Below, one piece after another: positions 54,509-64,000 of a stretch of DNA of 64,000 bases; position 1 is the stretch's first letter, and every line of letters starts with the position of its first letter. The stretch lies in assembly GCA_020465985.1 (NCBI GenBank), contig JAANYP010002365.1:186001-250000 (forward strand). The letters run 5' to 3'. The notes beneath the pieces are model-generated. The model saw only the letters and a list, made by a program, of their open reading frames with translations, searched no databases and was not told where the DNA came from. The position numbers and the translations under genes were made by a program. Source of the DNA: Centrapalus pauciflorus (Eukaryota; Streptophyta; Magnoliopsida; Asterales; Asteraceae).

Positions 54509-56960
54509 TGTAACATCCGGCACTAAACGAGGTTAGCAATGATGCCCTAATCCACATTTAATAGTCAATTATAGTCTAATCAATAGTCATTAGAACTTAA
54601 TCAAGTAATTAACAAGGCTTATTAGAAGACTCAACTCAATTAGAATCAAATTCATCGGTGCGATGAATCGGGAAATCAATTAATCCGATCAATTTACGAT
54701 ATGAGGGATTAATTCAACTAAGTACGTAATTAAATTATGATTAGTAACACTAATCATACACTAATACAATTACTTAACCTTAATTATGCAAGACTAAAGC
54801 AATTCATTAAAACAATGCATTCAAAAGTATTTTTGAATTTACAAGAAAAGGAAAATACAAGAATACATTCTAAATACATTTAAAAAAAAAAAAGTAAAAA
54901 TACACACAAATACCACCACATGGCCGGCCCTTTAGGGCTAGTACATGTGTGGATTTGATTTCATTTTTTAATCAATCTCCCATGCACCATCTACATCAAC
55001 TTTCTCCACACCATTACCTTTCACTTCACTTAGATTACACTTCACCTCCCATGCCTTCCTTGATTACAAGACCTCCCTTTTCTTCTATAAATAGAGGACA
55101 TTTCCCCCTCTTCATTCTTCACACCTTCATCAACTCAAAAACTCTCTCCCTCCCTCTCTCATATCCGTCCACAAGGGCCACACACACACCACCTCAAAAT
55201 TTGTTTTGTTCTTCAAGTGTTCAAGGAGAATTTCTTGTGCAACTCTTTCAAGATCAAGTTTTCTACTCATTTTCATTCCTCTAACACATCAAAGTAAGTA
55301 AATACTAGCTTATACCATCTTATATTTATGTTTATATAAGTCTTGCATAATATATATAATCACCAACAACAACAAGTTTCATAAAAACTCAAGTTTATAA
55401 GTTTCTAGTTTTTATTTTTAGTTGTTTCCTTAAATGTGCATATGAATATATGAACACATTATAAACATGTTAATATTATGAAAACATGTGTTATATATGT
55501 GTTATATAACTTTTATAACTCTTATACAAGTAGTCTTTGAATAAACAACAAGAATCATAAATTGTTGTAAATTTATAAACTACAGAATTTCGGCAGAATA
55601 TTTGTATCGACTTTGAAAAATCATAACTAATTCTTAACTCAACGAAATAAGTTGATTCTTGTCTCAAAAGTTAGATCTATGTCTTAACTATAGATCTGCA
55701 ATTTTTCATAATTTATTTTGAAGTTTAAGACCTTCAGAAATAATTTTAGAAACCGAAAGTTTGACAGCTCAAAAATGGCCAACATAGCGTTTTTAACGAG
55801 ATTTTTCACCAACCTAAACAACTCGAAAAATGGTCGTTCTTGATTCTAAAAATCCTTTGTATATAGTAGTTTAAGGTCCTAGAAAACCAATGTCTAAAAC
55901 ATTTTGGAGCTTGGTCAAAAACAGCCTCAAAGTAGACCGAAAAACCTCCGAAAAAGCTGGAAAATTATATGTATATATATATATATATATATAAACTTGA
56001 CGTTTTAAGCAAATATTATTTTTTAAACTTGTAATGTTGGGTGATTTAAGACATAAAAATCTATAAATATACATATTATCATATATTAGTAACATTAAGT
56101 CCTTATTATCATTTAGGACTCGGTTAACCACCTCCGGTTTCATCACCCATCAACCAACGCACATTTGCATTTTTGCGCGTAGTTTTGCCATCACTAGTTC
56201 GGTGAGTCTTCATAGCCCCTATTTTTCACTATCTATTGGGGTGGAAATACATGCACTGTTTTCATATGGACATCAAAACTGTTTATTTCTTATATGTATT
56301 ACATGTTCGGATTCCATCAGCCCTTATATCATGAACCGTTAATTGCATTTATTTGTAAGCGCGAGTATATTGTGGATAGATCTATTGGGAGTCATGTCCC
56401 CCATTCGTGTTAGCTCGGTTCGGCTAACAGCGAGTGCATATATATTCAACACACGGTATTACGTATGGGAATACTGCACAGGGCAAACTCATTCTAATTA
56501 AGCTTCGGTTGCATGATGGTTTATGTAATACATACACGGAATTTATGATTTTATAAATTCAACTCATCTGATAATGTCCATACAACTGGTCTTTTCGCGT
56601 AAACCTATGAGCTCACCAACAATTTTTGTTGACGTATTTTAGCATGTATTTTCAGGTAATTAAGGCAAGTATGCCTTCAGAAGTAACCACTTTCAGGCTT
56701 CCGCACTTAAGGAGTCGCATTCTTTTTCAAACCGTCGGAGATTTATTTGCATTATTTTGGATAATTTAATTATGTATTCAAATCTCTGTACCTTGCGAAC
56801 TACTCTTTATTATTTACGGGTTATGTAAAACATTTCTACCTTTTAAAGTTATATCGATGTATTTCTTTGAAAACGTCCATATAGTGGTCGTTCATTATGA
56901 TTATGGTCACGCTTCCGCGACGTCACGCTTCGTTGCCAACCGGGGTAGCGGGGTGTGACA
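54509..56960 (+). repeat. 3' LTR of gypsy-3
   Basis: 2452 bp. TATA box TATAAATAGA (55086-55095). The segment 54890-55290 does not match the 5' LTR well and has different upstream sequence including CATGGCCGGCCC; it has only one copy of the TTCAAGTGTTC word. A short (AT)n lies at 55972-55992. Confidence 0.93.
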
Positions 56961-57398
56961 AAGATGTTGAAGAAAGAGACGTTCAAAGTCAAGAGGATGT
57001 GATGCGTGTTGTTTCGGGTTTGAGAGATGTACTTGGTACATAGTTAATGTTTTATAATTTATTTAACAAGATTCATGTAATTCATGTTAAATTATGATGT
57101 ATTTGTTTTTGTAATAATGTGATGATAATGTGAATGATGAGGAGATGATTAAGAAATCTCCTGTTAATGAAGGTATTTTGTTTATTACTTATGCTATGGT
57201 TTGTTATAGCATCAACAACAATAATTATGTTGTGTTAAAGTATTGGCAGATGAACCAACTGTTGGTGTTTGTGCTACTGAGAGTAAAGATGATGAATCTG
57301 TTCAGGAAACACCATCTGAGCTGATCAAGGTTTGTAAAATACTATAAACTTCCTTTTAATGGTGAATTGACATATTGTATAATTGGAAAACATTATTT

Positions 57399-57712
57399 GA
57401 CTAATGTGAATGGTCATTCATCTAATGGAATGGCCATTCACATTAGATGAATGACCATTCACATAACTCATTAAATGATAATTGATATATATTTCAACTA
57501 ATGTATATATATCATGTTAATGGTCATTTAACTAACACAACAATCACCATTCACATTAGCAGAATCACCATTCACATGATGCATTTAAGTTATACTAAGT
57601 TGTGGATGACTATTCAACTAATGTAAATGCAATTTCAACTAATGTGAATGGTCATTAACCTAATGTGAATGACCATTCACATTAGTTGAATGACCATTCA
57701 CATGATGCATTT
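57399..57712. repeat. Palindromic repeat copies 1-3
   Basis: Three units (57399-57471, 57498-57590, 57636-57712) in an intron of the ULP1-like gene, built from TGTGAATGGTCATTCA-type words and their complements. Confidence 0.85.
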
Positions 57713-58838
57713 CAAATAATGATGTTCTTTCTGTGTTTTAGACGACTGTATCAGAAAATATTCAGGTTAATGATATGGAAACAAGTCAAGTTGAAAACGT
57801 TGAGGCATTACCTGCTCACTTGAAAGGCAAAGATTTGGCGGTTGAGCCGACGATTCATGAGGAGAATGTTAAAAGGATTAAGAAGGTTTCTGATGCTTTG
57901 AAGTCACCTTTTATGAATCGTGTTGTAGGGATGAATGTTAAGTTGACTGCTTTTGAAGAAGCTCTTGTAGACAACATTTTTTCTTTTACTAGAGATATAA
58001 AGGGAGTTCCTTTAGTTTTGATTCAGTTTTAATCATTTATTATTTCAGTTTTTATATGTTTATATTAATCGGTCACAACTTATTGATCATCATTCACATT
58101 TGCAGTGACGTTATTTGGAACAACGGATCGTTGTTTGGTATTCGCAGTGTTTTTGAGACGATGATCCCTATTGAATATGCATCAATTCATGTATTGGATT
58201 GTTGGATATCTATTCTAAATTATCAAGAAAAATTTAGGAATGCATCGTCTCGAAGTCAGTTTTTTGTGCATGCTGACTCATTGGTTAGTTAAATATTACA
58301 ACTATGAACTGAGATTACAATTATGAACTGATTTTGTTTTGTTATTTTTCAATTTGTATTACTTTTATTACATGTTCGTGTTAAATTTATTTACATTTTT
58401 GTTGTGGTGTTTTAGGCTTATTCATACAATCTTCGTCTTATACCTGATCGAGCGGATTGTTATGTACATTTTCGTAGCTGTTTGATGCAGTCCTTTATTG
58501 ATCAGCCAGATGTGAAGGATTTAAAGAATGTTGATCTTGTAAGAATGTTGTGTTGTCATTATTTAATGAATAATTGGATGTCATTATTGAAATATTTCAT
58601 GGTTTTTAATTTTGTGTATTTGCATGTGTTTTTCTCAATAAACATACACTCACACATGTGGTATATTTGTTTTGATTTGAGACATCCAGCCGTTGAAGTG
58701 ATCGACAATCAATCAACGGATGTTCCGTTTGAAAACAATTATGGTCTTGTTCCCGGTGAAATTATAAGTATCATCAGTAACATAATACATACAGTATACA
58801 AATGATCATTTTATAGCTGCACTTACTGTTTTTATTAT

Positions 58839-59065
58839 TCAATTAATGTGAATGGTCATTAAACTAATGTGAATGACCATTCACATACATTAAACATACC
58901 ATTCACATGACTCATTTCAGAAATAAGTGTAGATCATTATACATTTAAGATTATTGATATTAATTGTAGACGTGCTGATATGATTCATCTAATGTGAATG
59001 CCTGTTTAGTGTATGTGAATGGCCATTCACATTAGCTGAATGACCATTCACATTTGTTATTTCAG
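58839..59065. repeat. Palindromic repeat copies 4-5
   Basis: Units 58839-58920 and 58985-59065 in the last intron of the ULP1-like gene; the second contains ATGTGAATGGCCATTCACAT. Confidence 0.85.
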
Positions 59066-59486
59066 AAATAATATCCTTATAAAAGGTTACCAGTATTTAT
59101 AGATATGATGCTGATATTATCAACAATTTTCTTTTGCAGCAAGCAATGCTTGTTCAATATTTGCACGAAGTTTCTCACCCTTCAGCCGATAGGATCAAAA
59201 TGATTGATCCTTTTAGGCTAGAGATGGTCTGGCGCTCATGTTTGAATGAAGTTGATTGCTTCATGACATCAACATGCATGCTGATGACATGCATAATGAA
59301 GCTATTGAATGGCAAAAGAGGCCTAAGAGTGAGAGGATGCGGTTGTTAAAGGCAGCCACCCAAAACAAGGTTGAACGTACGAACAAATGATTCCAATTCA
59401 GACTGCAGATTAGTTTTTTTCTTGTTTTGAACATGTACAAATGGGTTAACAACAGAACCATAGTTGTTTGTTAGCTATTTTTAAAT

Positions 59487-59588
<102 letters not shown>

Positions 59589-59760
59589 ACAGTTTATGCA
59601 ACTTATTGATATGCTTTATAGTAAGATGTCCATTAACATTACTTGAATGATGAAAACATTAAGTTCCATTATAAATATGTAATGATCAATTGTATCAAAC
59701 AATAACAACATCAAAAACATTATTTAAACTAGTAATATAAACGACATATTAAAAATTAAT

Positions 59761-59950
59761 AACATCAACCAATGTGAATGGTCATTTAACCAATGTGAAT
59801 GGCCATTCACATTAGCAATTTTACCATTCACATTGATTGTATAATATCAGCACCTGACATGTAAAAAATGCATCGTCAACTACTTTATGTGAATGGTCAT
59901 TCATCTAATGTGAATGGCCATTCACATTAGCTAAATGTCCATTCACATAA
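59761..59950. repeat. Palindromic repeat copies 6-7
   Basis: Units 59761-59840 and 59885-59950 in the spacer 3' of both genes. Copy 6 and copy 10 (62900-62990) also share flanks (AACATCAACC left, AATATCAGCAC right), so the mobile or amplified unit is larger than the palindrome. The rest of 59586-60170 is AT-rich and holds no gene. Confidence 0.85.
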
Positions 59951-60830
59951 ACCAACAGTGAAATGAAGCCATTTTTGTGAAGTTGTATAATATTGTCTTA
60001 TGACCATTCACACGACCAGATATTAATTAGATATACATTTTATATCACTAAGAATATAGGTATCGTACTTTTTGTGTTGTAAAATAACTATGTAAATGAA
60101 TAACAAGTCATTAATCACTATTCATTACATGTATCGTATTACTGACTGTCTATATATTTTCTATTTTCTTTTACTGTGCATCTTTTTTTGGACAATTCAT
60201 TGAATCATAGTTTGATAGCTCATTACATATCTTGCATTTTCGTGGAGCTCTTGCACTTTTTATTATTGCCTTCTCTCGATCACTTGTCAATCTTTTTGAG
60301 GTTCCACATCCTTTGTTTCTTATTCCTTGCGGTGGAAGTATTGTAATATCATTTGGTTGAGGAACACCCAACAATTGCTCTATGACATCTTTCTTTTTGC
60401 TAACATGTTTATCACGACCCGCAGTTAATTCCATCATCAACTCGTGATGTCTCCTTTTTGCATTTTCAATAGCCTCCTCATCACCTAGTAACACTTGTAT
60501 ACAATATGCAAGATCCCCATACATATCACGAACGTTTGCCTCAAAGTTTGTTGACTTTTTTGATGCTTGTGGTGTTGTCTGTTGTAAATTTGCAAGGCTG
60601 ATTATGAATACATTCTTTGTCCATCGTAGTGGTATGTACTTTTCAGGTATGTCATCCACATCATGAATCCTGAAGACATAAAATATATGTCGGCATAGGA
60701 TGCCGAACCTTTCGAAATGCATGCAGCTACAAGTTATATTTACATCTTTCTCATCGAAAACTACCTGTAGATAATTAATATGGTTGCTAACATCAGGATA
60801 CAATGAACATTAATATTGTTTTCACATTTC

Positions 60831-60877
60831 AACCAATGTGAATGGTCATTCAGCTAATGTGAATGACCATTCACATG
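60831..60877. repeat. Palindromic repeat copy 8
   Basis: Short unit in the intron between transposase exons 3 and 4. Confidence 0.8.
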
Positions 60878-61925
60878 AGGATACAATGATCATTAATACT
60901 GTTTTCACATAAAACATGCAAAGATATCATTAATTTCCGGGTGATGAAGCTTACATGTACTGCTTTTATAACTCGTATGTCGCTTCCAACCTCTTTTAAT
61001 GCATACGTCTTAGTCTCTTCGTCGTTGTCAAATAAAATTGGCAGCACACCGAATGAACTCTTAATGATTTCTTCTTGGATTGTAGCAAAGATCTTGAACG
61101 TGAACATTTTTGATGCCTTTTTTTTCCATGTTCAGCCCCGTATTCAAATCCAACCTCTTTGTTCTCGATTCGTAATCCAATGTCCTTTGCATGTTTCTTT
61201 GGGAGTCCAATGCGCTATCGAACCGACTAAAAAAGTCAACCAAATTGTAGGTGCTTTTCAAGTAATGGTTGAAGAAGTTGTTTTCTCCCTCCGATAAAGA
61301 CGTTCTCATCAATCCCGACATTGGAATGTCTCGAAAAAATGCAGGTATCCACTCATCTCTAATGTCATAAAGATCATTGAACCATTTATGATTCTGAAGC
61401 TCAAATTCGACCATTATCTTGTTCCATTCAACCTCGAGTTCATCTACATCAATATTTTGGTTCCAGACAACGTCTATCAATCGCTTTGAGAAAGGTGAAT
61501 CTTTTGTGCATAATGTTGGTACCTTTTTGACAGGTAAACATGTTAGCATCATTTTAAGTTAATGATCAAGCAGCAAAATATGTGAATCTTAATTTTTTTA
61601 TAAATACCTTAATTGCAAGCTTATCCATTATATGCCACATGCAGAAACGGTGGACAGCCCTTTTCAAAACTAATTTCACTGCCTTTTTCATTGATGGGTC
61701 TTGGTCTGTTACAACAATATTTGGCTCTCGTCTATGTACGCATATAAATGCATTGAGTAGCCATTTGTATGATTCTATATCCTCCTTACTCAGAAGCCTA
61801 GTGCCAAATGAAACACACTTTTTATGATTGTTAATTCCGGTGAATGGGACAAGAACCATATCATGCCTGAAAATATTTATTCACAATTCGTATGTAAGCA
61901 TTCACATTATGATTGTCAATATACG

Positions 61926-61993
61926 ACCAATGTGAATGGTCATTTAACTAATGTGAATGGCCATTCACATTAGCTGAATGACCATTCACATTA
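61926..61993. repeat. Palindromic repeat copy 9
   Basis: Best-preserved unit, about 68 bp, in the intron between exons 1 and 2 of the transposase gene; nearly its own reverse complement over the full length. Confidence 0.9.
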
Positions 61994-62822
61994 TATTAAC
62001 AGTCAACATTTTAATCATATACTTACTTGTTTGTGCTGTATGTTGCATCGAAAGACACTATGTCACCAAAAGCAACATAGTTTGCCACTTCTACTTCATC
62101 TGCCCAAAATATTGCATTGAGGAATCCACCATCTTTTATTGAGTAGTGAAAATGAAAGTCTTTAACATTTTCAGATTTCTTTGTATACTTTTCAACAATC
62201 ATTTGTGCGTCACTACCTCCAACATAGCAGTTTAAGTCTCTTTTAAAATTCTTGAAATCTGTCCTGGTTGCCCCAACACAAGGGTATCCTCCAGATAGCT
62301 CTTTGCATAGCTTGTGGATGTTTACAGCACCGATATTTGTGTTTGATGCCTTTTGAATCATTATTTGTTTATAAAAGTTTAGCTTCCTTGATGATCGCAT
62401 GAGATATGCATCTTCGGATGACACGAGACAGTGATTGTGGGGCTCATTAAATTTGTAAACCTCAAACTTCCCTTCATTTGTTATACTGAATCGTATTTGT
62501 GCTTTGCAATCACTTTTAGCTGAAGGTACCACACGCTGTTGTTGCTTCTTTCCTTCTAAGCTGCTGTGTTTTGATTTTTCAGATATTCCTTCTTTGTTAC
62601 ATACTACTGCCCTCATTCTTTCTTCACCTTTAACGCCTCTTTTTAGAGTGGATAAACGTGTCGAATCCAGCCAAACGTGCATATGTTTTATAAAAATTAA
62701 CCCCTTCATCCAAAGTATTGAAAATCATTTTTTCTCTTGGCATGGCGTCTTCGGGTAAAACTAGAATCCAATACATATGCCCCCTGGTGTCGTTTGAATT
62801 AAAAATGTTTCTTCCTCTTCAT

Positions 62823-63075
62823 CTATATGAAAAGAACAATGAATGATGAAACAGTAATAATGGTCATTCATCTAATGCTCAAATTCAACGTAACAGTAAT
62901 AACATCAACCAATGTGAATGGTCAAATAAGCAATGTGAATGGCCATTCACATTAGCAAATTTACCATTCACATTGGTAAAATAATATCAGCACAGCATGT
63001 ATGCTGCGTATTGTCAACTACTAACAAACAGTAACAAGATTAATGACAAACAGTAACAATGGTCATTCATGTAAC
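62823..63075. repeat. Transposase 5' region with palindromic repeat copy 10
   Basis: Palindrome at 62908-62976, plus isolated TGGTCATTCAT words at 62859 and 63060. No exon was identified, although the transposase exon 1 starts with an acceptor-like ATATAG at 62823-62828, so an earlier 5' exon should exist to the right and may be cut by the copia LTR. Confidence 0.7.
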
Positions 63076-63720
63076 TGTAAGGTCTACTGACTACAGATCT
63101 ATCTAGACGCGGAGCCGTCAACGAGTGCGGAATCCTCGTTAACGGGTAGACGTAAACAACTCTCAATCAGAAACACGGAGACTATCAGAGGCTGAACGAA
63201 CGACACACGAACGATCCTACGAACTGATTCTCTCCGAAACGGCACTAACATTGATGATAAACTCGAGATCGCTTAATGCTAAATCACTGAAGAATTCTGC
63301 AAAAAGTCTCATAATTAATCGAGTCTATCCCTAATTATAGAGGCTGAATCGAGTCTGTTATGGGCCAAACTCGAATCCGGCCCAAGGCCCCATTCGAGTT
63401 TGTCCACATTGACACTCTCGAATCTGCCTTCATTCGAATCTAGAGCTACATTCGAATCTATCACAAATTCGAATGTCCAACCTTATAGAATTCGAATCTG
63501 CCTTTTCACATAATAGACTAAGTATAGAAACTTATGTTTTTACCTTATGATTGATTTTATCTTTGTACTTTATGTTTGAACTTCTTGTAATACGTTACAT
63601 CAAGTTCAAACATACAAACACTAATAAATATCAACCATATATAAACATATATAACAAACACTTGCTAAAATCACAATGTAGGATCACTTAGACTGCTATC
63701 GTCACACAAGTGTACCAACA
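63076..63720 (-). repeat. 3' LTR of a second Sirevirus-like copia element (antisense)
   Basis: 645 bp, antisense TGTTGGTACACTT at 63720 to CCTTACA at 63076. It is homologous to the 5' LTR at 1724-2372. It is a 3' LTR because the PPT is on its right and no PBS is on its left. Confidence 0.9.
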
Positions 63721-63740
63721 GACTCCCCCTTGACGATAGC
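63695..63740 (-). promoter_or_regulatory. PPT enclosed in a 10-bp inverted repeat
   Basis: GCTATCGTCA (63695-63704, inside the LTR) and TGACGATAGC (63731-63740, internal) are exact complements with a 26-bp loop. The loop contains the antisense PPT AAGGGGGAGT and the LTR terminus. Confidence 0.8.
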
Positions 63741-63778
63741 TTCTAATAATTCACACATTTGATCAAGAACTTTGTTTA

Positions 63779-64000
63779 TTATTTATTCAAACTACTTCCA
63801 GCATACAAGCCCTTTTCAACACATACTTTAACCACATTCTCATATTTCCTAGCCTCACTATCCATATGAGTATCACTAGAAATCTTACAAGCATGCAAAA
63901 TTAAAAGATCATCTCTAGAAAGGTTTACCAGATGGAGAGGATCATAGACTCTAAGAATAACATTTTCTTCAAAATCTTCCATCACTGCTTCTCCAGTCTC
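63779..64000 (-). CDS. C-terminal part of the last ORF of the right copia element (partial)
   Basis: Antisense frame open to the window edge, ending at 63779 about 40 bp before the PPT. It includes MEDFEENVILRVYDPLHLVN and ends YAGSSLNK. No domain recognised. By position it could be the end of an extra ORF like 11550-12539, but that one has a different C-terminus (poly-Gln, Arg-rich), so it may be a further ORF or unrelated filler. Confidence 0.4.
   Translation of the reverse strand, partial: ETGEAVMEDFEENVILRVYDPLHLVNLSRDDLLILHACKISSDTHMDSEARKYENVVKVCVEKGLYAGSSLNK

Larger units (their letters stand above)
46443..56960 (+). mobile_element. Tekay-type chromovirus gypsy-3, nearly complete
   Basis: 10.5 kb: 5' LTR 46443-48887, PBS 48891-48903, two small accessory ORFs, gag, pol with chromodomain, PPT CAGGGGGAGAC ending at 54508, 3' LTR 54509-56960. 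Only three coding lesions were found by eye (a stop at 50489, one-base changes near 51200 and 52418). The bases flanking the LTRs (TATAT left, AAGAT right) do not match, so there is no target-site duplication. Confidence 0.93.
56961..59349 (+). pseudogene. ULP1-like cysteine protease gene, 5' truncated
   Basis: Exon-like pieces: 56961-57040, about 57130-57173, about 57249-57330, 57742-58032 (SPFMNRVVGMNVKLTAFEEA), 58106-58283 (IWNNGSLFGIRSVFETMIPI), 58416-58767, 59140-59349 (IDPFRLEMVWRS). Splice signals fit: TTTGCAG before 58106, GTTAGT after 58283, TTTTAG before 58416, TTTTGCAG before 59140. C48/ULP1 catalytic candidates: His in HSHMWYICFDL (58653), Asp in VEVIDN (58704), Cys in EVDC (59257). 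After the Cys the usual G-V-[FY]-M-R-H block is lost or frame-shifted. The family removes SUMO; in MULEs the role is unknown. The first half is cut by gypsy-3. Confidence 0.7.
60171..62822 (-). pseudogene. FAR1-domain MULE transposase (FRS-like), with introns
   Basis: Antisense. Exon 1, 62822-62027: FAR1 DNA-binding region (FNTLDEGVNFYKTYARLAG; VCNKEGISEKSKH; CKAQIRFSITNEGKFEVYKF) and transposase start FDATYSTNK with donor GTAAGT at 62026. Exon 2, 61866-61608: VVTDQDPSMKKAVKLV, HRFCMWHIMDKL. Exon 3, about 61550-60955: SEGENNFFNHYLKSTYNLVD. Exon 4, 60764-60171: SWIM finger CSCMHFERFGILCRHIF and cysteine-rich end CKICNELSNYDSMNCPKK. DDE candidates: FDATY, TDQDP, EGENN. Frameshifts in exon 1 (near 62665 and the G5 run near 62785) and in a T9 run near 61120. 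It could be a transposase or a domesticated FRS gene; palindromes and ULP1 partner favour transposon. Confidence 0.8.

Noticed and set aside
54949..55284. 111-residue plus-strand frame in the gypsy-3 3' LTR
   Set aside because: Falls in the LTR promoter segment over the TATA box; His/Ser/Pro-rich by composition; absent from the 5' LTR.

Overview
This window looks like repeat-dense intergenic DNA of a flowering plant. It holds degraded Ty1/copia and Ty3/gypsy LTR retrotransposons, iMet-type primer-binding sites (TGGTATCAGAGC), spliceosomal introns, long (AT)n tracts and a MULE-type transposon with FAR1- and ULP1-like genes. Gene style and repeat style remind me of Asteraceae (lettuce/chrysanthemum relatives), but that is an inference. 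I recognise no ordinary single-copy host gene and no rRNA, tRNA or CRISPR.

Layout. (1) 1-1723: old flanking DNA with an LTR-like promoter and an antisense gypsy gag relic. (2) 1724-about 12.7 kb: a plus-strand Sirevirus-like copia element with 5' LTR, PBS, gag, pol, a long structured spacer and an env-position extra ORF; its 3' LTR is missing. (3) About 12.7-15.46 kb and 15.46-17.55 kb: two antisense chromovirus fragments (A and B). (4) 17549-about 35.65 kb: an antisense Athila-like element (C1), split by a complete but eroded chromovirus (gypsy-2, 21398-29423, TSD TTTGC). (5) 36090-37349: a copia-type 5' LTR, PBS and leader. (6) 37350-45674: a second Athila-like element (C2). (7) 45675-46442: another short copia 5' LTR, PBS and leader. 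(8) 46443-56960: a nearly complete plus-strand Tekay-type chromovirus (gypsy-3). (9) 56961-63075: a MULE-like block with a ULP1-like protease gene (+) facing a FAR1/MULE transposase gene (-). (10) 63076-64000: the antisense 3' LTR, PPT and last ORF of a relative of the first copia element.

How it works together. Each LTR element carries its own promoter, gag, protease, reverse transcriptase, RNase H and integrase, nearly all now broken by stops, frameshifts or truncation. Most elements show only one side: each next element cuts off its predecessor and the predecessor does not resume, pointing to deletions or ectopic recombination as well as simple nesting.

The most interesting signals are not protein domains. 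First, a 300-nt segment between pol and the env-position ORF of the Sirevirus-like element can fold into a closed multi-branch RNA with three look-alike arms; their stems differ by compensating changes while the internal loop stays constant. Second, a roughly 65-bp near-perfect palindrome occurs about ten times in the introns and spacers of the ULP1/FAR1 MULE block. Third, both Athila-like copies have two tandem paralogous ORFs after pol, each followed by a PPT-like tract and a GC-rich LTR-like spacer. Fourth, the copia PPT and LTR start sit in the loop of a perfect 10-bp inverted repeat.
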